From Xanthomonas arboricola pv. juglandis (GTDB lineage Bacteria; Pseudomonadota; Gammaproteobacteria; Xanthomonadales; Xanthomonadaceae): DNA of 64,000 nucleotides. The stretch is taken from NCBI RefSeq assembly GCF_001013475.1, contig NZ_JZEF01000001.1, forward strand, positions 1,237,317-1,301,316. The letters are read 5' to 3'. The notes under the pieces were generated by a model. It did no database searches and had not been told where the DNA came from. It saw only the letters and a program-made list of their open reading frames with translations. Both the position numbers and the translations under genes were made by a program. Below are positions 1-10,170 of the stretch, piece by piece. Every line of letters starts with the position of its first letter. The first letter of the stretch is position 1.

Positions 1-2
1 TG

Positions 3-569
3 GACGTGCTGGAGGCTGCCGGAACCAAGTGGAATTTCCTGCCGTTCCGTCCCGGCCTGGTCGGTGGTCACTGCATCGGTGTGGATCCGTATTACCTGAT
101 GCACAAATCCGAAAGCGTGGGCTATCACCCGGACCTGATCCACACCGCGCGCCAGGTCAACAACCGCGTCGGCCGGCACGTAGCCGAGCGCGTCTGCGGC
201 ATGCTGGCCACACGTGGCGTGGTGCTTGCGCAGGCGAGGGTGCTGGTGCTGGGCGCCACCTTCAAGGAGAACTGCCCGGACCTGCGCAACAGCCGAGCGC
301 TGGAGCTGGTGCAGCTGCTGCAAGCCGCGGGTGTGCGGGTCGACACCTGCGACCCGTGGGCCGACCCCGCAGAAGCGCTGCAACATGCCGGCGTGCAGTT
401 GTGCGAGCTTGCGGACGAAGGTGCGTACGATGCCGTCGTGCTGGCAGTCGCGCATGCGCAATACCGCGACTACGACACCCGGCGCATCGCCGCACTGGGC
501 AAACCGGGTGCGGTGATTTACGACGTCAAATCGGTGTGGCCGCGCGAGGCGGTCAGCGATCGTCTGTAG
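3..569 (+). CDS. Nucleotide-sugar dehydrogenase, C-terminal part (WbpO/TviB type)
   Basis: The reading frame is open at the left edge of the window, so the N-terminal NAD-binding half is missing; about 188 codons remain. The visible part holds the catalytic-cysteine motif GGHCIGVDPYYL, followed by the C-terminal UDP-sugar-binding domain with FKENCPDLRNSR. The family oxidises a UDP-hexosamine (UDP-GlcNAc or UDP-GalNAc) at C6 to the uronic acid with two NAD+, in the cytoplasm, for surface polysaccharide. The FKENCPDLRNSR wording is typical of the WbpO/TviB/CapL branch rather than of UDP-glucose dehydrogenase. The 3' end overlaps the convergent flavoprotein gene by 17 bases. The exact substrate cannot be read from this fragment. 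Confidence 0.85.
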   Translation, partial: DVLEAAGTKWNFLPFRPGLVGGHCIGVDPYYLMHKSESVGYHPDLIHTARQVNNRVGRHVAERVCGMLATRGVVLAQARVLVLGATFKENCPDLRNSRALELVQLLQAAGVRVDTCDPWADPAEALQHAGVQLCELADEGAYDAVVLAVAHAQYRDYDTRRIAALGKPGAVIYDVKSVWPREAVSDRL

Positions 570-1812
570 CGCGGTCGGGCTGCTGCAGCCACTGCACCGC
601 GCCATGCGCGGCACGTAATCCGCTGGCGAAGCAGGCGGTCAGCAGATAGCCGCCGGTCGGTGCTTCCCAGTCGAGCATCTCGCCGGCGCAGAACACGCCA
701 GGCTGCGCGCGCGCCATCAGCTGCGCATCCAGCGCCTCCAACTGCACGCCACCGGCCGAGCTGATTGCCTCGGCAAGCGGACGCGCTCGCAACAGGCGTA
801 ACGGCAAGCGTTTGAGCGTACGCGCCACCAGCGCAAGATCGTCGCCCGCCTGTTTGCCCAGGTGTTCGTAGAGCAACGCGGCCTTGACGCCGTCGATGCC
901 GACCTGCCGGCGCAGATGCTCGCTGAAACTGCGTCCCTTGCGCGGTTTTTCCAGTTCGGCGCTGACGCGTTCCAGCGAGCGTCCCGGGAGTAGGTCCAGA
1001 CCAAGCTCGGCGACGCCATCGGCATCGATCTGCGCGCGCAGATCCGCAGCCAGCGCATAGATCAGGCTGCCCTCGATGCCGGTGGACGTCGCAACGCACT
1101 CGCCCTGCAACTGCTGCGGCGTGCCATCGCGATCCTGCCAGTGTGCGACCACGGGCTTGAGCGGCGCGCCGGCATGCCGCTGCACAAAATGCGGGCTCCA
1201 GGCGATGTCGAAGCCGCAGTTGGCCGGCACCAGCGGCGCCACTGCAATGCCGCGTTCCTGCAGCACGCCTTGCCAGCGACCATCGGAGCCGAGCTGCGGC
1301 CAGCTGCCGCCACCGAGCGCCAGCACCACCGCATCTGCGGTGCGTTCGACATCACCGGTGGGCGAGTGGAAACGCAGCGCACCGTCATGGCTCCAACCAA
1401 GCCAACGATGCTGCACATGAAACGTGACGCCCTGTTCCTTGAGTCGGCGCACCCAGCCACGCAGCAGCGGCGCGGCCTTGCGATCCATCGGGAACACGCG
1501 CCCGGAACTGCCGACATAGGTCTCCACGCCCAGATCGCGTGCCCAGGCGCGCAGCGCGTCCGCATCGAACTGCTGCAGCCACGATGCGACGGCCTCGCTG
1601 CGCTCGCGATAACGCTGCGCAAACAACGGCATCGGATCGGAGTGGGTGAGGTTCAAGCCGCCCTTGCCGGCAATCAGGAACTTGCGCCCCACCGAACCCT
1701 TGGCTTCGTACAGGTCGACCGCAAGGCCTGCCGCACCCGCCACCTCTGCCGCCATCAGGCCGGCCGGCCCACCACCGATGATGGCCAGCCGCCGCTTGCT
1801 CGCATCCGTCAT
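553..1812 (-). CDS. HI0933/YhiN-like NAD(P)/FAD-dependent oxidoreductase (TIGR03862 type)
   Basis: This is a 419-residue flavoprotein. The N-terminal Rossmann motif IIGGGPAGLMAAEVAG (residues about 10-25) binds FAD, and it is followed by the GRKFLIAGKGGLNLTHS segment typical of the HI0933/BaiN family. The C-terminal AGEMLDWEAPTGGYLLTACFA segment is the family's second FAD-contact motif. Length matches the family (about 390-420 aa). The physiological substrate of most members is unknown, so no pathway is assigned. It is transcribed away from the FKBP gene, whose stop lies 11 bases upstream of this start, so the two probably share a transcript. Confidence 0.85.
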   Translation of the reverse strand: MTDASKRRLAIIGGGPAGLMAAEVAGAAGLAVDLYEAKGSVGRKFLIAGKGGLNLTHSDPMPLFAQRYRERSEAVASWLQQFDADALRAWARDLGVETYVGSSGRVFPMDRKAAPLLRGWVRRLKEQGVTFHVQHRWLGWSHDGALRFHSPTGDVERTADAVVLALGGGSWPQLGSDGRWQGVLQERGIAVAPLVPANCGFDIAWSPHFVQRHAGAPLKPVVAHWQDRDGTPQQLQGECVATSTGIEGSLIYALAADLRAQIDADGVAELGLDLLPGRSLERVSAELEKPRKGRSFSEHLRRQVGIDGVKAALLYEHLGKQAGDDLALVARTLKRLPLRLLRARPLAEAISSAGGVQLEALDAQLMARAQPGVFCAGEMLDWEAPTGGYLLTACFASGLRAAHGAVQWLQQPDRATDDR

Positions 1813-1823
1813 TGCTCAGCCCT

Positions 1824-2255
1824 TCAGCGCGGCTGCACGCCGAGCAATTCCACATCGAACACCAGCGATGCGCCGGGCGGGATCACGCCGCCAGCGCCGT
1901 TGTCGCCATAGCCGTACTCGGGCGGAATCATCAAGCTGCGCTTGCCGCCCACACGCATGCCGGCCACGCCCTCGTCCCAGCCGCGGATCACCTGATGGCC
2001 GCCCAGCACGAACTGGAACGGCTCGGCGCGGTCGAGCGAGCTGTCGAACTTCTTGCCATGCTTGTCGGCGGCTTTTTCGTCGTACAGCCAGCCGGTGTAG
2101 TGCACGGTGACCAAGGCGCCCGGTGTGGCTTCGGCACCGGTGCCGATGTTGCGGTCGATCCGCTCGAACGTGGCGATGGTGCCGCCGGACGGCGGCAGGG
2201 CAGGCGCACAGCCCGCGAGCAGCAGGGCAGCACAAAGCGTCAACAGAAGGCGCAT
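1824..2255 (-). CDS. FKBP-type peptidyl-prolyl cis-trans isomerase, lipoprotein
   Basis: I chose the internal ATG at 2255 because it gives a clean lipoprotein signal: [16 protein letters not shown] with the lipobox cysteine at residue 16. A longer frame exists upstream but has no signal-like sequence. The mature part is one FKBP domain ([18 protein letters not shown], the [12 protein letters not shown] active-site region, and [13 protein letters not shown]). It should catalyse proline isomerisation in the periplasm as a membrane-anchored fold helper. The product is 143 aa. It lies just upstream of the flavoprotein gene and is divergent from the DUF6164 gene. Confidence 0.9.
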   Translation of the reverse strand: MRLLLTLCAALLLAGCAPALPPSGGTIATFERIDRNIGTGAEATPGALVTVHYTGWLYDEKAADKHGKKFDSSLDRAEPFQFVLGGHQVIRGWDEGVAGMRVGGKRSLMIPPEYGYGDNGAGGVIPPGASLVFDVELLGVQPR

Positions 2256-2316
2256 GGGATGGTCCAGCAAAGGGAGTGCGTCATTATCGCACCTGGCTCC
2301 CGGTATCATCGCGCCC

Positions 2317-2682
2317 ATGGCCAAGCTGCTGCTCAATCTGCGCAATGTTCCCGATGACGAAGCCGACGAGGTGCGGGCGCTGATGCGCGAGCATCTGGTG
2401 CAGATCTACGAAACCCGGCCCAGTAACTGGGGCATCTCCGCCGGCGGCATCTGGCTCAGCGACGATGCCGATTACCCGCGCGCCAAGGCGCTGATGGATG
2501 CGTATCAGGCCCAGCGCGGCGCTGCGGCGCGTGCGCAGCGCCAGGATGCGCTCGTTGCCGGCACGGCCGAAACCTTCGGCGCGCTACTGCGCAAGCGGCC
2601 GCTGTTCGTGATCGCCACGTTGGTCGGCATGCTGGTTGTCGCCTCGCTGGTCCTGCTGCCGTTCCTGCTGTTGCGCGGCTGA
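2317..2682 (+). CDS. DUF6164 family small membrane protein
   Basis: This is a 121-residue protein starting at the ATG for [19 protein letters not shown]; longer in-frame starts upstream run back over the FKBP gene and are unlikely. The N-terminal 70 residues look like a small regulatory fold ([12 protein letters not shown], then [15 protein letters not shown]). A single transmembrane helix sits at the C-terminus ([21 protein letters not shown]). Members are common in gammaproteobacteria and have no assigned function. It is divergent from the FKBP gene across about 60 bases and lies 35 bases ahead of the rhodanese gene. Confidence 0.75.
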   Translation: MAKLLLNLRNVPDDEADEVRALMREHLVQIYETRPSNWGISAGGIWLSDDADYPRAKALMDAYQAQRGAAARAQRQDALVAGTAETFGALLRKRPLFVIATLVGMLVVASLVLLPFLLLRG

Positions 2683-2717
2683 TCGCACCTGCGGCCGCAT
2701 CGGCTTAAAATGGCCGC

Positions 2718-3479
2718 ATGATCACCAATACCGCTGCCTACCAATTCGTTACCATTCAGGACCCGCAGTCGCTCGCCGACAGCGTCCTGGCACACGCCGG
2801 GCAGCAGGCCTTGAAGGGATCGGTGCTGGTGGCCGAAGAAGGGATCAACCTGTTTCTGGCCGGCGAAGCCGAGCAGATCGACGCGTTCTATGCGTGGCTG
2901 CAGGCCGATGCGCGCTTTGCACAGATGCGCATCAAGTACAGCCTGAGCGCGTTGCAGCCGTTTGCGCGGCTCAAGGTGAAGGTCAAGCCGGAGATCATCA
3001 GCTTTCGTCGCGACGATGCCTCGCCGCTGCAGGGCCGTGCGCCGGCGGTGACGCCTGCCACGCTGCGCGACTGGATGCGGGCAGGGCACGACGATCGCGG
3101 CCGCCCGCTGGTGCTGCTGGACACGCGCAATGCCCAGGAAGTGGCGTACGGCACGTTCCAGGGCGCGTTGACGCTGCCGATCGACAAGTTCACCGACCTG
3201 CCGGCTGCGCTGGAAGCGCATCGCGCTGCGTTGGCCGACGCCACCGTGGTCAGCTTCTGCACCGGCGGCATTCGTTGCGAGAAGGCGGCGCTGTGGATGC
3301 AGGCCGACGGCATGGACAACGTGCTGCAGCTCGACGGCGGCATCCTCGGCTATTTCGAAGAGGTCGGGGGCGAAGGCTACGATGGCCGCTGCTTCGTGTT
3401 CGACGAACGCGTTGCACTCGATGCGCAATTGCGCCCATTGGTGGATGCCGAGCGCAGCACCGAAGCAGGAAAAATCTGA
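2718..3479 (+). CDS. trhO: TrhO-like tRNA uridine(34) hydroxylase / rhodanese (UPF0176)
   Basis: This 253-aa protein has an N-terminal ferredoxin-like domain (about residues 1-95, with EGINLFLAGEAEQIDAFYAWL) and a C-terminal rhodanese domain. The active-site loop reads CTGGIRCEKAA, with the first cysteine as the expected catalytic residue. That architecture and loop match TrhO/YceA, which hydroxylates U34 of several tRNAs on the way to ho5U-derived wobble modifications. The length is somewhat shorter than the E. coli protein (about 350 aa), as seen in several xanthomonad relatives. TrhO activity is inferred from the family. Confidence 0.75.
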   Translation: MITNTAAYQFVTIQDPQSLADSVLAHAGQQALKGSVLVAEEGINLFLAGEAEQIDAFYAWLQADARFAQMRIKYSLSALQPFARLKVKVKPEIISFRRDDASPLQGRAPAVTPATLRDWMRAGHDDRGRPLVLLDTRNAQEVAYGTFQGALTLPIDKFTDLPAALEAHRAALADATVVSFCTGGIRCEKAALWMQADGMDNVLQLDGGILGYFEEVGGEGYDGRCFVFDERVALDAQLRPLVDAERSTEAGKI

Positions 3480-3688
3480 CCGAGCGCGAGTGAAATGCCC
3501 GATGTTCGCGTATTGGGCGCGCTCGCATCATCCGATCACGCCGCGATAGTGCATGCAATGCCTACCATGACACGCGGCGGCAGAGTACTTCGCGTTCTGA
3601 CTCGAACGTAATACGTCGCATCGAGCTTGCCCTGAATTATTCACGGAGATAGGCTGCACCAGCCAGCCGCACAGCGAGGACAACAAGG

Positions 3689-4336
3689 ATGACCATCAGA
3701 GTTTTTCTGATCGACGATCATGCACTCGTGCGTACCGGCATGAAGATGATCCTGTCCAAGGAAGTGGACATCGATGTGGTGGGAGAAGCGGAGAGTGGGG
3801 AAGCGGCCTTGCCGCAAATTCGTCAGCTCAAGCCCGAGATCGTGCTCTGCGATCTGCACCTGCCCGGTGTCAGCGGCCTGGAAATCACCGAGCGCATCGT
3901 CAAGGGCGATTACGGCACCCGCGTCATCATCGTCTCGGTGCTGGAAGATGGCCCATTGCCCAAGCGTCTGCTTGAAGCCGGCGCATCGGGGTATGTCGGC
4001 AAGGGCGGCGATGCGCAGGAGCTGCTGCGTGCGGTGCGCGAAGTCGCACTGGGCCGGCGCTATCTCGGCAATACCATTGCGCAGAATCTGGCCCTGTCCA
4101 ACCTGGAAGGGGGCAGCTCGCCCTTCGACGCGCTATCGCCGCGCGAACTGGAGGTTGCCCTGTTGCTGACCCAGGGCCTGCGCCAGGAAGACATCGCCAA
4201 GCGCCTGAACCTCAGTGCCAAGACCATCAACACGCACAAGGCGCGCCTGTTCGAGAAGGTCGGCATCCAGGACAACATCGCCCTGGCGCGTCTGGCCAAT
4301 CAGTACGGTCTGACCGATCCGGCGCGTACCTTGTAA
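3689..4336 (+). CDS. gacA: GacA-type NarL/FixJ response regulator
   Basis: This is a 215-aa response regulator. The receiver domain has the acidic pair DD at residues 9-10, the phospho-acceptor Asp55 in LCDLHLPG and a conserved Lys in GYVGKGG. The C-terminal LuxR-type helix-turn-helix (about residues 148-205) contains LSPRELEVALLL and LNLSAKTINTHKARLFEKVGI. The receiver sequence VRTGMKMILSKEVDIDVVGEA closely resembles the xanthomonad GacA regulator tied to virulence and exopolysaccharide control. No sensor kinase gene is next to it, as is normal for GacA. A GAGGA ribosome-binding site lies a few bases before the ATG. Confidence 0.85.
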   Translation: MTIRVFLIDDHALVRTGMKMILSKEVDIDVVGEAESGEAALPQIRQLKPEIVLCDLHLPGVSGLEITERIVKGDYGTRVIIVSVLEDGPLPKRLLEAGASGYVGKGGDAQELLRAVREVALGRRYLGNTIAQNLALSNLEGGSSPFDALSPRELEVALLLTQGLRQEDIAKRLNLSAKTINTHKARLFEKVGIQDNIALARLANQYGLTDPARTL

Positions 4337-4840
4337 GCCACGCCCTCGGGTTTCGATCTTGCAGATGCAGCAGTCAGATGCTGCTGCACAACGAGTCAGT
4401 GACAAGAGCCTAGACGCTGTTTTGCTCTGGAGAGGAACTCCTGCGTTACGCGAACGCGCGTGTTCGCTTAGGCATTCAACGCCCGAGAGGTGCTTCGCTT
4501 GGAACGGCCGCCGATGATGACCTGGCGTAGCGCAGCACACCGCGGCATTGAAGCAGGGCGATTGAGTCGGTCTGGGCGCTGCTGCATTCTTCGATGACGA
4601 GCGGTTGCCGATGCGTAGCAGCGGATATTTCGGGTTGCTGGCGTGGATGCACTTACGGCGTAGGGCCATGATGGTGCTGGCTTCTGCCTGAGTCGCGACA
4701 TTGGCGACAGCAGCTCCGGCGCTCGTGATGCGGCGGGAAACAGTGCCCGGGTCAAGCGCGACTGCGAGCGCGGCAACTGTTTCGTTGCGATTCCTGCAAG
4801 GCCTGGTCATCCAGTATCGGCATGACACTGCCGCACACAA
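4337..4840. other. Intergenic stretch between gacA and the rne terminator
   Basis: No gene here is convincing. A 102-codon minus-strand frame (4468-4776) exists but has a composition rich in Arg, Ser and Pro and no recognisable domain. An inverted repeat TGCAGCAG/CTGCTGCA (4366-4388) follows the gacA stop but lacks a T-run. The stretch may be a decayed coding region. Confidence 0.4.
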
Positions 4841-4870
4841 AAACAAGGCGGCCCGAAGGCCGCCTTGTTT
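4841..4870 (-). terminator. Rho-independent terminator of rne
   Basis: This is a perfect 13-bp inverted repeat, AAACAAGGCGGCC and its complement, around a 4-base loop that reads TTCG on the minus strand. On that strand it runs into TTTTTGTG. It lies about 50 bases after the rne stop, so it most likely ends the rne transcript. Confidence 0.9.
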
Positions 4871-4921
4871 GACACTACCCGCCTGGATTCACGCAGGCGG
4901 GTTCAACTGGCTGGGAAACGA

Positions 4922-7900
4922 TCAGTGATCGCCACGCGGCTTGTTGGTGTCGTCCTGCTGCTCCTGCGCGTCATCGCCATTGTGCGCTGCATCTGCCGGC
5001 TTTGCAGCTTCGGACACGACGACGGTCGGCTTCGGCTTGTCGGCGGTCTGCTCGTTGGCGTCCGCAGACAGCACGGGCGCGACTGCTGCCGGCCGCTCAG
5101 GCGCCTCAAGCGGCACCGGCGTTTCGGCCTGCGTCGATGTCGCGGTCGCTGCTGTTGCGTCGGCCGGAGCCAATGCGTCAAGCAGCGTGGTCTGCACAGG
5201 AGCGTACGGCTTGCGTGCCGGCGCAGCGTCGGCAGACGGCGAGGTCTGCGGCACCGTGGCGGTGGACGTCGCGGCAACATCGGCTGCCGGGCTTGCTGCC
5301 TTTGACGGCTCGGCATGCGGCGGCTTGGATGTCACCACGTCCGCCTGCGCGCTGGAAGGCGCAGCAGCGACCGGCTTGGGCACACTGACGGCTGCCGGCG
5401 CTGGGTCGGTTTTCACCGGCTCCGCTTGCGATGCTGTCGTGGCTGCCACCGGTGCTGCCTGTTCCTGCCGAGCAACCGCAGGTGCTGTAGCGTCGGCCGA
5501 TGCCGGCGGCACCGAGGTTGACTGCACAGCCGGCTCGGGCGAACGCACGGCCGAAGGAGCAGCACGCTCGACCGGCTGAGCTGCAGGAGCCGGAGCCGCG
5601 ACTGGCGTCGCGACCGGAGCCGAGGCGGCAACCGATGGCGAGGCAGCAGACGGAGCCGGAGCGGCAACCGGGGCCTGAGCCGGCGAGCTCGCCGATTCCT
5701 GCGCAACAACGGGAGCCTGCGGCGCTTGCGGGGTCGTCGCTGCAACGGCAGAAGCCTGCGCAACCGGTGCCGATGCAGCCGGCGCCGTGTTGCTGGCCGA
5801 TGCGCTTGCAGCCGGTGCCGGAGAGGCCGCCGATGCATCGCCACGTGCCTGCTCGGCTGCGGTGACTGACGGCGTTGCAGCCTGCTGCTCGAACGACGGC
5901 GTGGCATTGGAAACCGGCGCCGTGGTCGACGTCGTGTCGGCCGCCAGCGGTGCTTCCGCACGTTCCTTCGGAACCGGACGCGGCTTCACTGCGGCCGGAG
6001 CGCTGGATTCCGGCTTGGCGCGTGCCGATACCGCAGGCGTGCTCGCGTCGTCGTCGAAGTCGAACTCCGGTTGACCAGCGCGCGGGGCAGCCGAGGTGTG
6101 GACTTGCGCACTGGCTTCGTCGCTCTCGTTGTCGCCATCAAGATCGCCTTCGGCGTCGCCGTCCAGATCGTCCGTCTCCAGACCATCGACGCCGGTACCG
6201 CCTTCACCGTTTGCGCCAGCGCCGCGACGGCGACGACGGCCACCGCGACGACCGCGACGACGACGGCTGCCGCCTTCGCCATTTGCCGCATCATCGCCTG
6301 CGGCCTCCGGTGCCTGGCCCTCCGCATTTGCGTCGGTACCGCGATCGGCCTGCGACTCGGTCACGATGACCTCGACCGGATGCGCCGGGGTGGCCGCAGC
6401 TGCTGCCACTGGCGTTGCCGGTGCTGCAGTGTCGGCAATTGCCGCGACCACGGTTGCAGTCGTTGCGGTTGCAGCAGTCGAGGTCAGCGTCTGCGCCGAG
6501 GCAGTGCCTTCTTCCTGACGCGCAGGGCGCTGCTGCCGCTCGGACGGCGCGCCGTCCTGCTGCTGCGCAGCTGCACGCGGCGGGCGCGGTGCCTGGTTCT
6601 GCGGCTTCTGCTTCTGCTGCTGGGCCTGCTGCTTGGGCTGTTGCTGTGCCTCGTTGCGCGGCGGCTTGGGCACCTGCACCTGCTGCGCCTGACCGCCGTT
6701 TTGTGCAGCCTGGCCATTGGCCGGCTGACGGCGCTCGTCACGACGCTCCTTGTTGGCACCATTGCCGTTACCGCCATTGCCGCGGTGCTGATTGCCACCG
6801 TTGCCACCATTGCGGGCATCACGGCCGTCGCGACGCTGGCCGCCACGATCGCCACGCTCGTTGCGGCTGCTGCGGCCGGCATCGTTCTGACGCGGACGCT
6901 GGGTCGACTCGGGCGCAGGCGCAACCGGCTCGACGCCGCCGAAGATGCGCTTCAGCCAGCCGACCACGCCGGTGACCGGCGCGGGAAGCGGCAGTGGCGC
7001 GACCGGAGCCGGTGCAGGTGCGGCAACGACCGGGGCAGGGGCCTCTTCACGCAGCGGAGCCGGCTGGCTCGGCTTGATCGAGGTCACTGCCGGCGCAGCC
7101 GGGATATTCAACTGTGCCTTGGTCAGTGCATGCACCGGCAACTTGCGCGGGGTGCCGCGCTGGTAGCTCGGCTTGCCGCTGTCTTCGCCCAGCTCGTTCT
7201 CACGCAGTCGCGTGACTTCGTAGTGCGGGGTGTGCAGCTGTTCGTCGGCGACGATGATGATCGGCGACTCGTGACGCTGCTCGATCTCGCGCAGCGCGCT
7301 GCGCTTTTCGTTGAGCAGGTAGTTGGCGATTTCCACCGGGGCCTGGACCAGCACCTGTCCGGTGTTTTCCTTCATGGCGTGCTCTTCGGCCACGCGGATG
7401 ATCGACAGCGACAGCGACTCGACGCTGCGCATGCGGCCATGGCCATCGCAACGCGGGCACACGATCTGGCTGGATTCGCCCAGGCTCGGACGCAGGCGCT
7501 GGCGGCTCATTTCCATCAGGCCGAAGCGCGAGATGCGGCCCAGCTGCACGCGTGCGCGGTCGTACTTGAGCGCGTTCTGCAGCTTGTTTTCGACTTCACG
7601 CTGGTGCTTGGTCGAGGCCATGTCGATGAAGTCGATCACCACCAGGCCGCCCAGGTCGCGCAGGCGCAACTGGCGAGCCACTTCTTCGGCCGCTTCCAGA
7701 TTGGTTTGGAAGGCGGTTTCTTCGATGTCGCTGCCCTTGGTGGCGCGCGAGGAGTTCACGTCGACGGCGGTCAGCGCTTCGGTCTGATCGACCACGATCG
7801 AGCCGCCCGACGGCAGACGCACGTTGCGCTCGTAGGCGCCTTCGATCTGCGATTCGATCTGGAAGCGGTTGAACAGCGGAATGTCGTCGGTGTAGTGCTT

Positions 7901-8662
7901 GAGCTTGCGCAGGCTCTGCGGCATCACCTGCTGCATGAACTCCTGGGCATCGGCATACAGCTCCGGCGTATCGACCAGGATTTCGCCGATGTCGGCGCGC
8001 AGGTAGTCGCGCAGGGCGCGGATGATCAGGCGCGATTCCTGGTAGATCAGGAACGCGGCCGGCTTGCTGAGCGCCGCCTCGGCGATCGCCTTCCAGGTCT
8101 GCAGCAGGTAGTCCAGATCCCACTGCAGTTCTTCGGCGTCACGGCCGACACCGGCGGTGCGGATGATCACGCCCATGTCGTCGGGGATGTCGAGCTTGTC
8201 CAGCGCTTCCTTCAGCGCGGCGCGGTCTTCGCCTTCGATCCGGCGCGAGACGCCACCGGCGCTGGGCGAATTGGGCATCAGCACCATGTAGCGGCCGGCC
8301 AGCGAGATGAACGTGGTCAGGGCGGCGCCCTTGTTGCCGCGCTCTTCCTTGTCGACCTGCACCACGATTTCCTGGCCCTCGCGCAGCAACTCGCGGATGG
8401 TCGACTTGTTGTGGTCGACACCAGCCTGGAAATAGTCGCGGGAGATTTCCTTCAGCGGCAGGAAGCCATGGCGCTCGGCGCCATAGTCCACGAACGCCGC
8501 CTCCAGCGAGGGCTCGAGCCGGGTGATACGGCCCTTGTAGATGTTGGACTTCTTTTGTTCCTTGGACGGCTGTTCGATGTCGATGTCGTACAGGGTCTGG
8601 CCGTCCACAATCGCCACGCGCAGCTCTTCGGCCTGCGTTGCGTTGATCAGCATTCGCTTCAT
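4922..8662 (-). CDS. rne: Ribonuclease E
   Basis: This 1246-aa protein is the endoribonuclease that starts mRNA decay and processes rRNA and tRNA precursors as the degradosome scaffold at the inner membrane. The N-terminal half has [18 protein letters not shown], the S1 RNA-binding domain (about 35-120), the catalytic DNase I-like domain with VDVNSS and VVIDFIDM supplying the metal-binding aspartates, and the zinc-link CPRCDGHG. The C-terminal 700 residues are low-complexity: an Arg/Gly/Asn-rich RNA-binding segment, acidic patches, then a very long Ala/Pro/Val-rich tail. The tail is longer than in E. coli (1061 aa). The ribosome-binding site AGAGGA lies 9 bases before the ATG. Confidence 0.97.
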   Translation of the reverse strand: MKRMLINATQAEELRVAIVDGQTLYDIDIEQPSKEQKKSNIYKGRITRLEPSLEAAFVDYGAERHGFLPLKEISRDYFQAGVDHNKSTIRELLREGQEIVVQVDKEERGNKGAALTTFISLAGRYMVLMPNSPSAGGVSRRIEGEDRAALKEALDKLDIPDDMGVIIRTAGVGRDAEELQWDLDYLLQTWKAIAEAALSKPAAFLIYQESRLIIRALRDYLRADIGEILVDTPELYADAQEFMQQVMPQSLRKLKHYTDDIPLFNRFQIESQIEGAYERNVRLPSGGSIVVDQTEALTAVDVNSSRATKGSDIEETAFQTNLEAAEEVARQLRLRDLGGLVVIDFIDMASTKHQREVENKLQNALKYDRARVQLGRISRFGLMEMSRQRLRPSLGESSQIVCPRCDGHGRMRSVESLSLSIIRVAEEHAMKENTGQVLVQAPVEIANYLLNEKRSALREIEQRHESPIIIVADEQLHTPHYEVTRLRENELGEDSGKPSYQRGTPRKLPVHALTKAQLNIPAAPAVTSIKPSQPAPLREEAPAPVVAAPAPAPVAPLPLPAPVTGVVGWLKRIFGGVEPVAPAPESTQRPRQNDAGRSSRNERGDRGGQRRDGRDARNGGNGGNQHRGNGGNGNGANKERRDERRQPANGQAAQNGGQAQQVQVPKPPRNEAQQQPKQQAQQQKQKPQNQAPRPPRAAAQQQDGAPSERQQRPARQEEGTASAQTLTSTAATATTATVVAAIADTAAPATPVAAAAATPAHPVEVIVTESQADRGTDANAEGQAPEAAGDDAANGEGGSRRRRGRRGGRRRRRGAGANGEGGTGVDGLETDDLDGDAEGDLDGDNESDEASAQVHTSAAPRAGQPEFDFDDDASTPAVSARAKPESSAPAAVKPRPVPKERAEAPLAADTTSTTAPVSNATPSFEQQAATPSVTAAEQARGDASAASPAPAASASASNTAPAASAPVAQASAVAATTPQAPQAPVVAQESASSPAQAPVAAPAPSAASPSVAASAPVATPVAAPAPAAQPVERAAPSAVRSPEPAVQSTSVPPASADATAPAVARQEQAAPVAATTASQAEPVKTDPAPAAVSVPKPVAAAPSSAQADVVTSKPPHAEPSKAASPAADVAATSTATVPQTSPSADAAPARKPYAPVQTTLLDALAPADATAATATSTQAETPVPLEAPERPAAVAPVLSADANEQTADKPKPTVVVSEAAKPADAAHNGDDAQEQQDDTNKPRGDH

Positions 8663-9063
8663 TGTTGCGTTCCTCTCGCGCTCTACCGCGCGGAACGCCG
8701 TGACGTTTCGCCTCTGGAACAGCTTGTCGGCCCTTCGCGCAACGCGCGGACAGGCCTGACCAGGGTTTCCAGCGCTGCAACACCACGGCAGGCCGCGGGA
8801 GCGCTTGTCTTAAGTTTTATAGGTGTTTCAGGGCCGGCAGCCGCGTCCGGACGAACCGGGGCAGCGCACGGGACATGTTCAGCGCGACGGTCAAAAACCG
8901 CCGGCGATGGCCGGGTAGGCCGGTGAGCCGCTAACATGGCCGCCCCGGGGGCGGTGGTCGCGCACTGTGCCGGAATCATCGGAAGGCAGGCTTCTGGCCA
9001 ATCAACTTCCAACGAAATCAAACCCTTATCTCGCTCGCCGAGTGTAACAGAATAAAGAGCCGG
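8663..9063. other. Divergent rne / rluC intergenic region
   Basis: These 400 bases separate the divergent starts of rne and rluC. In enterobacteria the long rne leader carries the autoregulatory stem-loop and the same may hold here, but I see no assignable conserved element. On the minus strand a TATAAAA-like box lies near 8817. No small gene is convincing. Confidence 0.5.
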
Positions 9064-10050
9064 ATGACCGACCCCCAGACCCCCAAGCCGCCCACCGACC
9101 GTGTGGGCGTGCGCATTCTCAAAGTTCCGGAAGACCGTGCTGGGCAGCGGCTGGACAATTTCCTGCTCGGCCAGCTCAAGGGCGCGCCACGCAGCTTGAT
9201 CTACAAGCTGGTGCGCAGCGGACAGGTGCGCGTGAACGGCGGGCGGGCCAAGGCCGAACGCAAGCTCGAGGGTGGCGAGGAAGTGCGGATACCGCCGGTG
9301 CGCGTGGCCGAGGAGGGCGACAAGGCGGCGCCACCGGCGTCGTTCCTGGCACGGCTGGAAGCGGCGATCGTGTTCGAGGACGCGCGCCTGCTGGCGCTCA
9401 ACAAGCCCTCCGGGGTCGCCAGCCATGGCGGCAGCGGGATCAGCTTCGGCGCCATCGAAACCCTGCGCGCCCTGCGGCCCAACCAGAACCTGGAGCTGGT
9501 GCACCGGCTCGACCGCGACACCTCCGGCCTGCTGATCGTGGCGAAAAAGCGTTCAGCGCTGACCGAGCTGCAGGCCTTGATGCGCGAGGACGACCGTGTC
9601 GAAGGCCGCGGCATCACCAAGCGCTATCTGACCTTGCTGGTCGGCCGCATGCCCGACGGGGTGATGACGGTCGATGCGCCGCTGCACATCGGGCTGCGCC
9701 AGGGCGGCGAGCGGCATGTGCAGGTCAATGCGATCGGCAAGCCTTCGCTGAGCCACTTCAAGCTGCTGGAGCGACGCGGCGGGCACTCCTATTGCGAGGT
9801 CCGTATCGAAACCGGCCGCACCCACCAGATCCGCGTGCACGCCCAGCACCTGGGGCACCCGGTGGCCGGCGACGACAAGTACGGCGAAGCGGAGGTCAAC
9901 AAGCGCCTGCGCGACCAGCTTGGCCTGAAGCGCCTGTTCCTGCACGCCGCTTCGCTGGAATTTGCGCTGGACGCCGGCAAGACGCCCTATGTGCTGAGCG
10001 CGCCGCTGGCGCCGGAGCTGGCCGAGGCATTGGACCGGCTGGGGCGCTGA
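9064..10050 (+). CDS. rluC: 23S rRNA pseudouridine(955/2504/2580) synthase RluC
   Basis: This 328-aa protein has an N-terminal S4 RNA-binding domain (about residues 20-85, LDNFLLGQLKGAPRSLIYKLV) followed by the RluA-family catalytic domain. The catalytic Asp lies in HRLDRDTSGLLIVAKK, and the RTHQIRVHAQHLGHPVAGD motif is the family's C-terminal signature. It isomerises three uridines in 23S rRNA. Placement opposite rne is the usual RluC arrangement in gammaproteobacteria, which favours RluC over RluD or RluA. Confidence 0.93.
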   Translation: MTDPQTPKPPTDRVGVRILKVPEDRAGQRLDNFLLGQLKGAPRSLIYKLVRSGQVRVNGGRAKAERKLEGGEEVRIPPVRVAEEGDKAAPPASFLARLEAAIVFEDARLLALNKPSGVASHGGSGISFGAIETLRALRPNQNLELVHRLDRDTSGLLIVAKKRSALTELQALMREDDRVEGRGITKRYLTLLVGRMPDGVMTVDAPLHIGLRQGGERHVQVNAIGKPSLSHFKLLERRGGHSYCEVRIETGRTHQIRVHAQHLGHPVAGDDKYGEAEVNKRLRDQLGLKRLFLHAASLEFALDAGKTPYVLSAPLAPELAEALDRLGR

Positions 10051-10170
10051 GGCCGCCGTTGCGCCGCGGCGACGCTTCCATCCCGGTCGTGGTCGCCAGC
10101 GCGTCGCCGATGTGTCCTGGCGGTCGAGCCGATGGTCGTGCCGGCACCGCGGCTGCGGTTCGGCCGGGCG

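Noticed and set aside
4468..4776. 102-codon minus-strand frame after gacA
   Set aside because: No recognisable domain and a composition typical of non-coding GC-rich DNA. Kept only as an intergenic note.
6071..8926. Plus-strand open frame of about 951 codons opposite rne
   Set aside because: It is antisense to a certain rne gene, has a composition dictated by the Ala/Pro/Arg-rich complement, and shows no domain.
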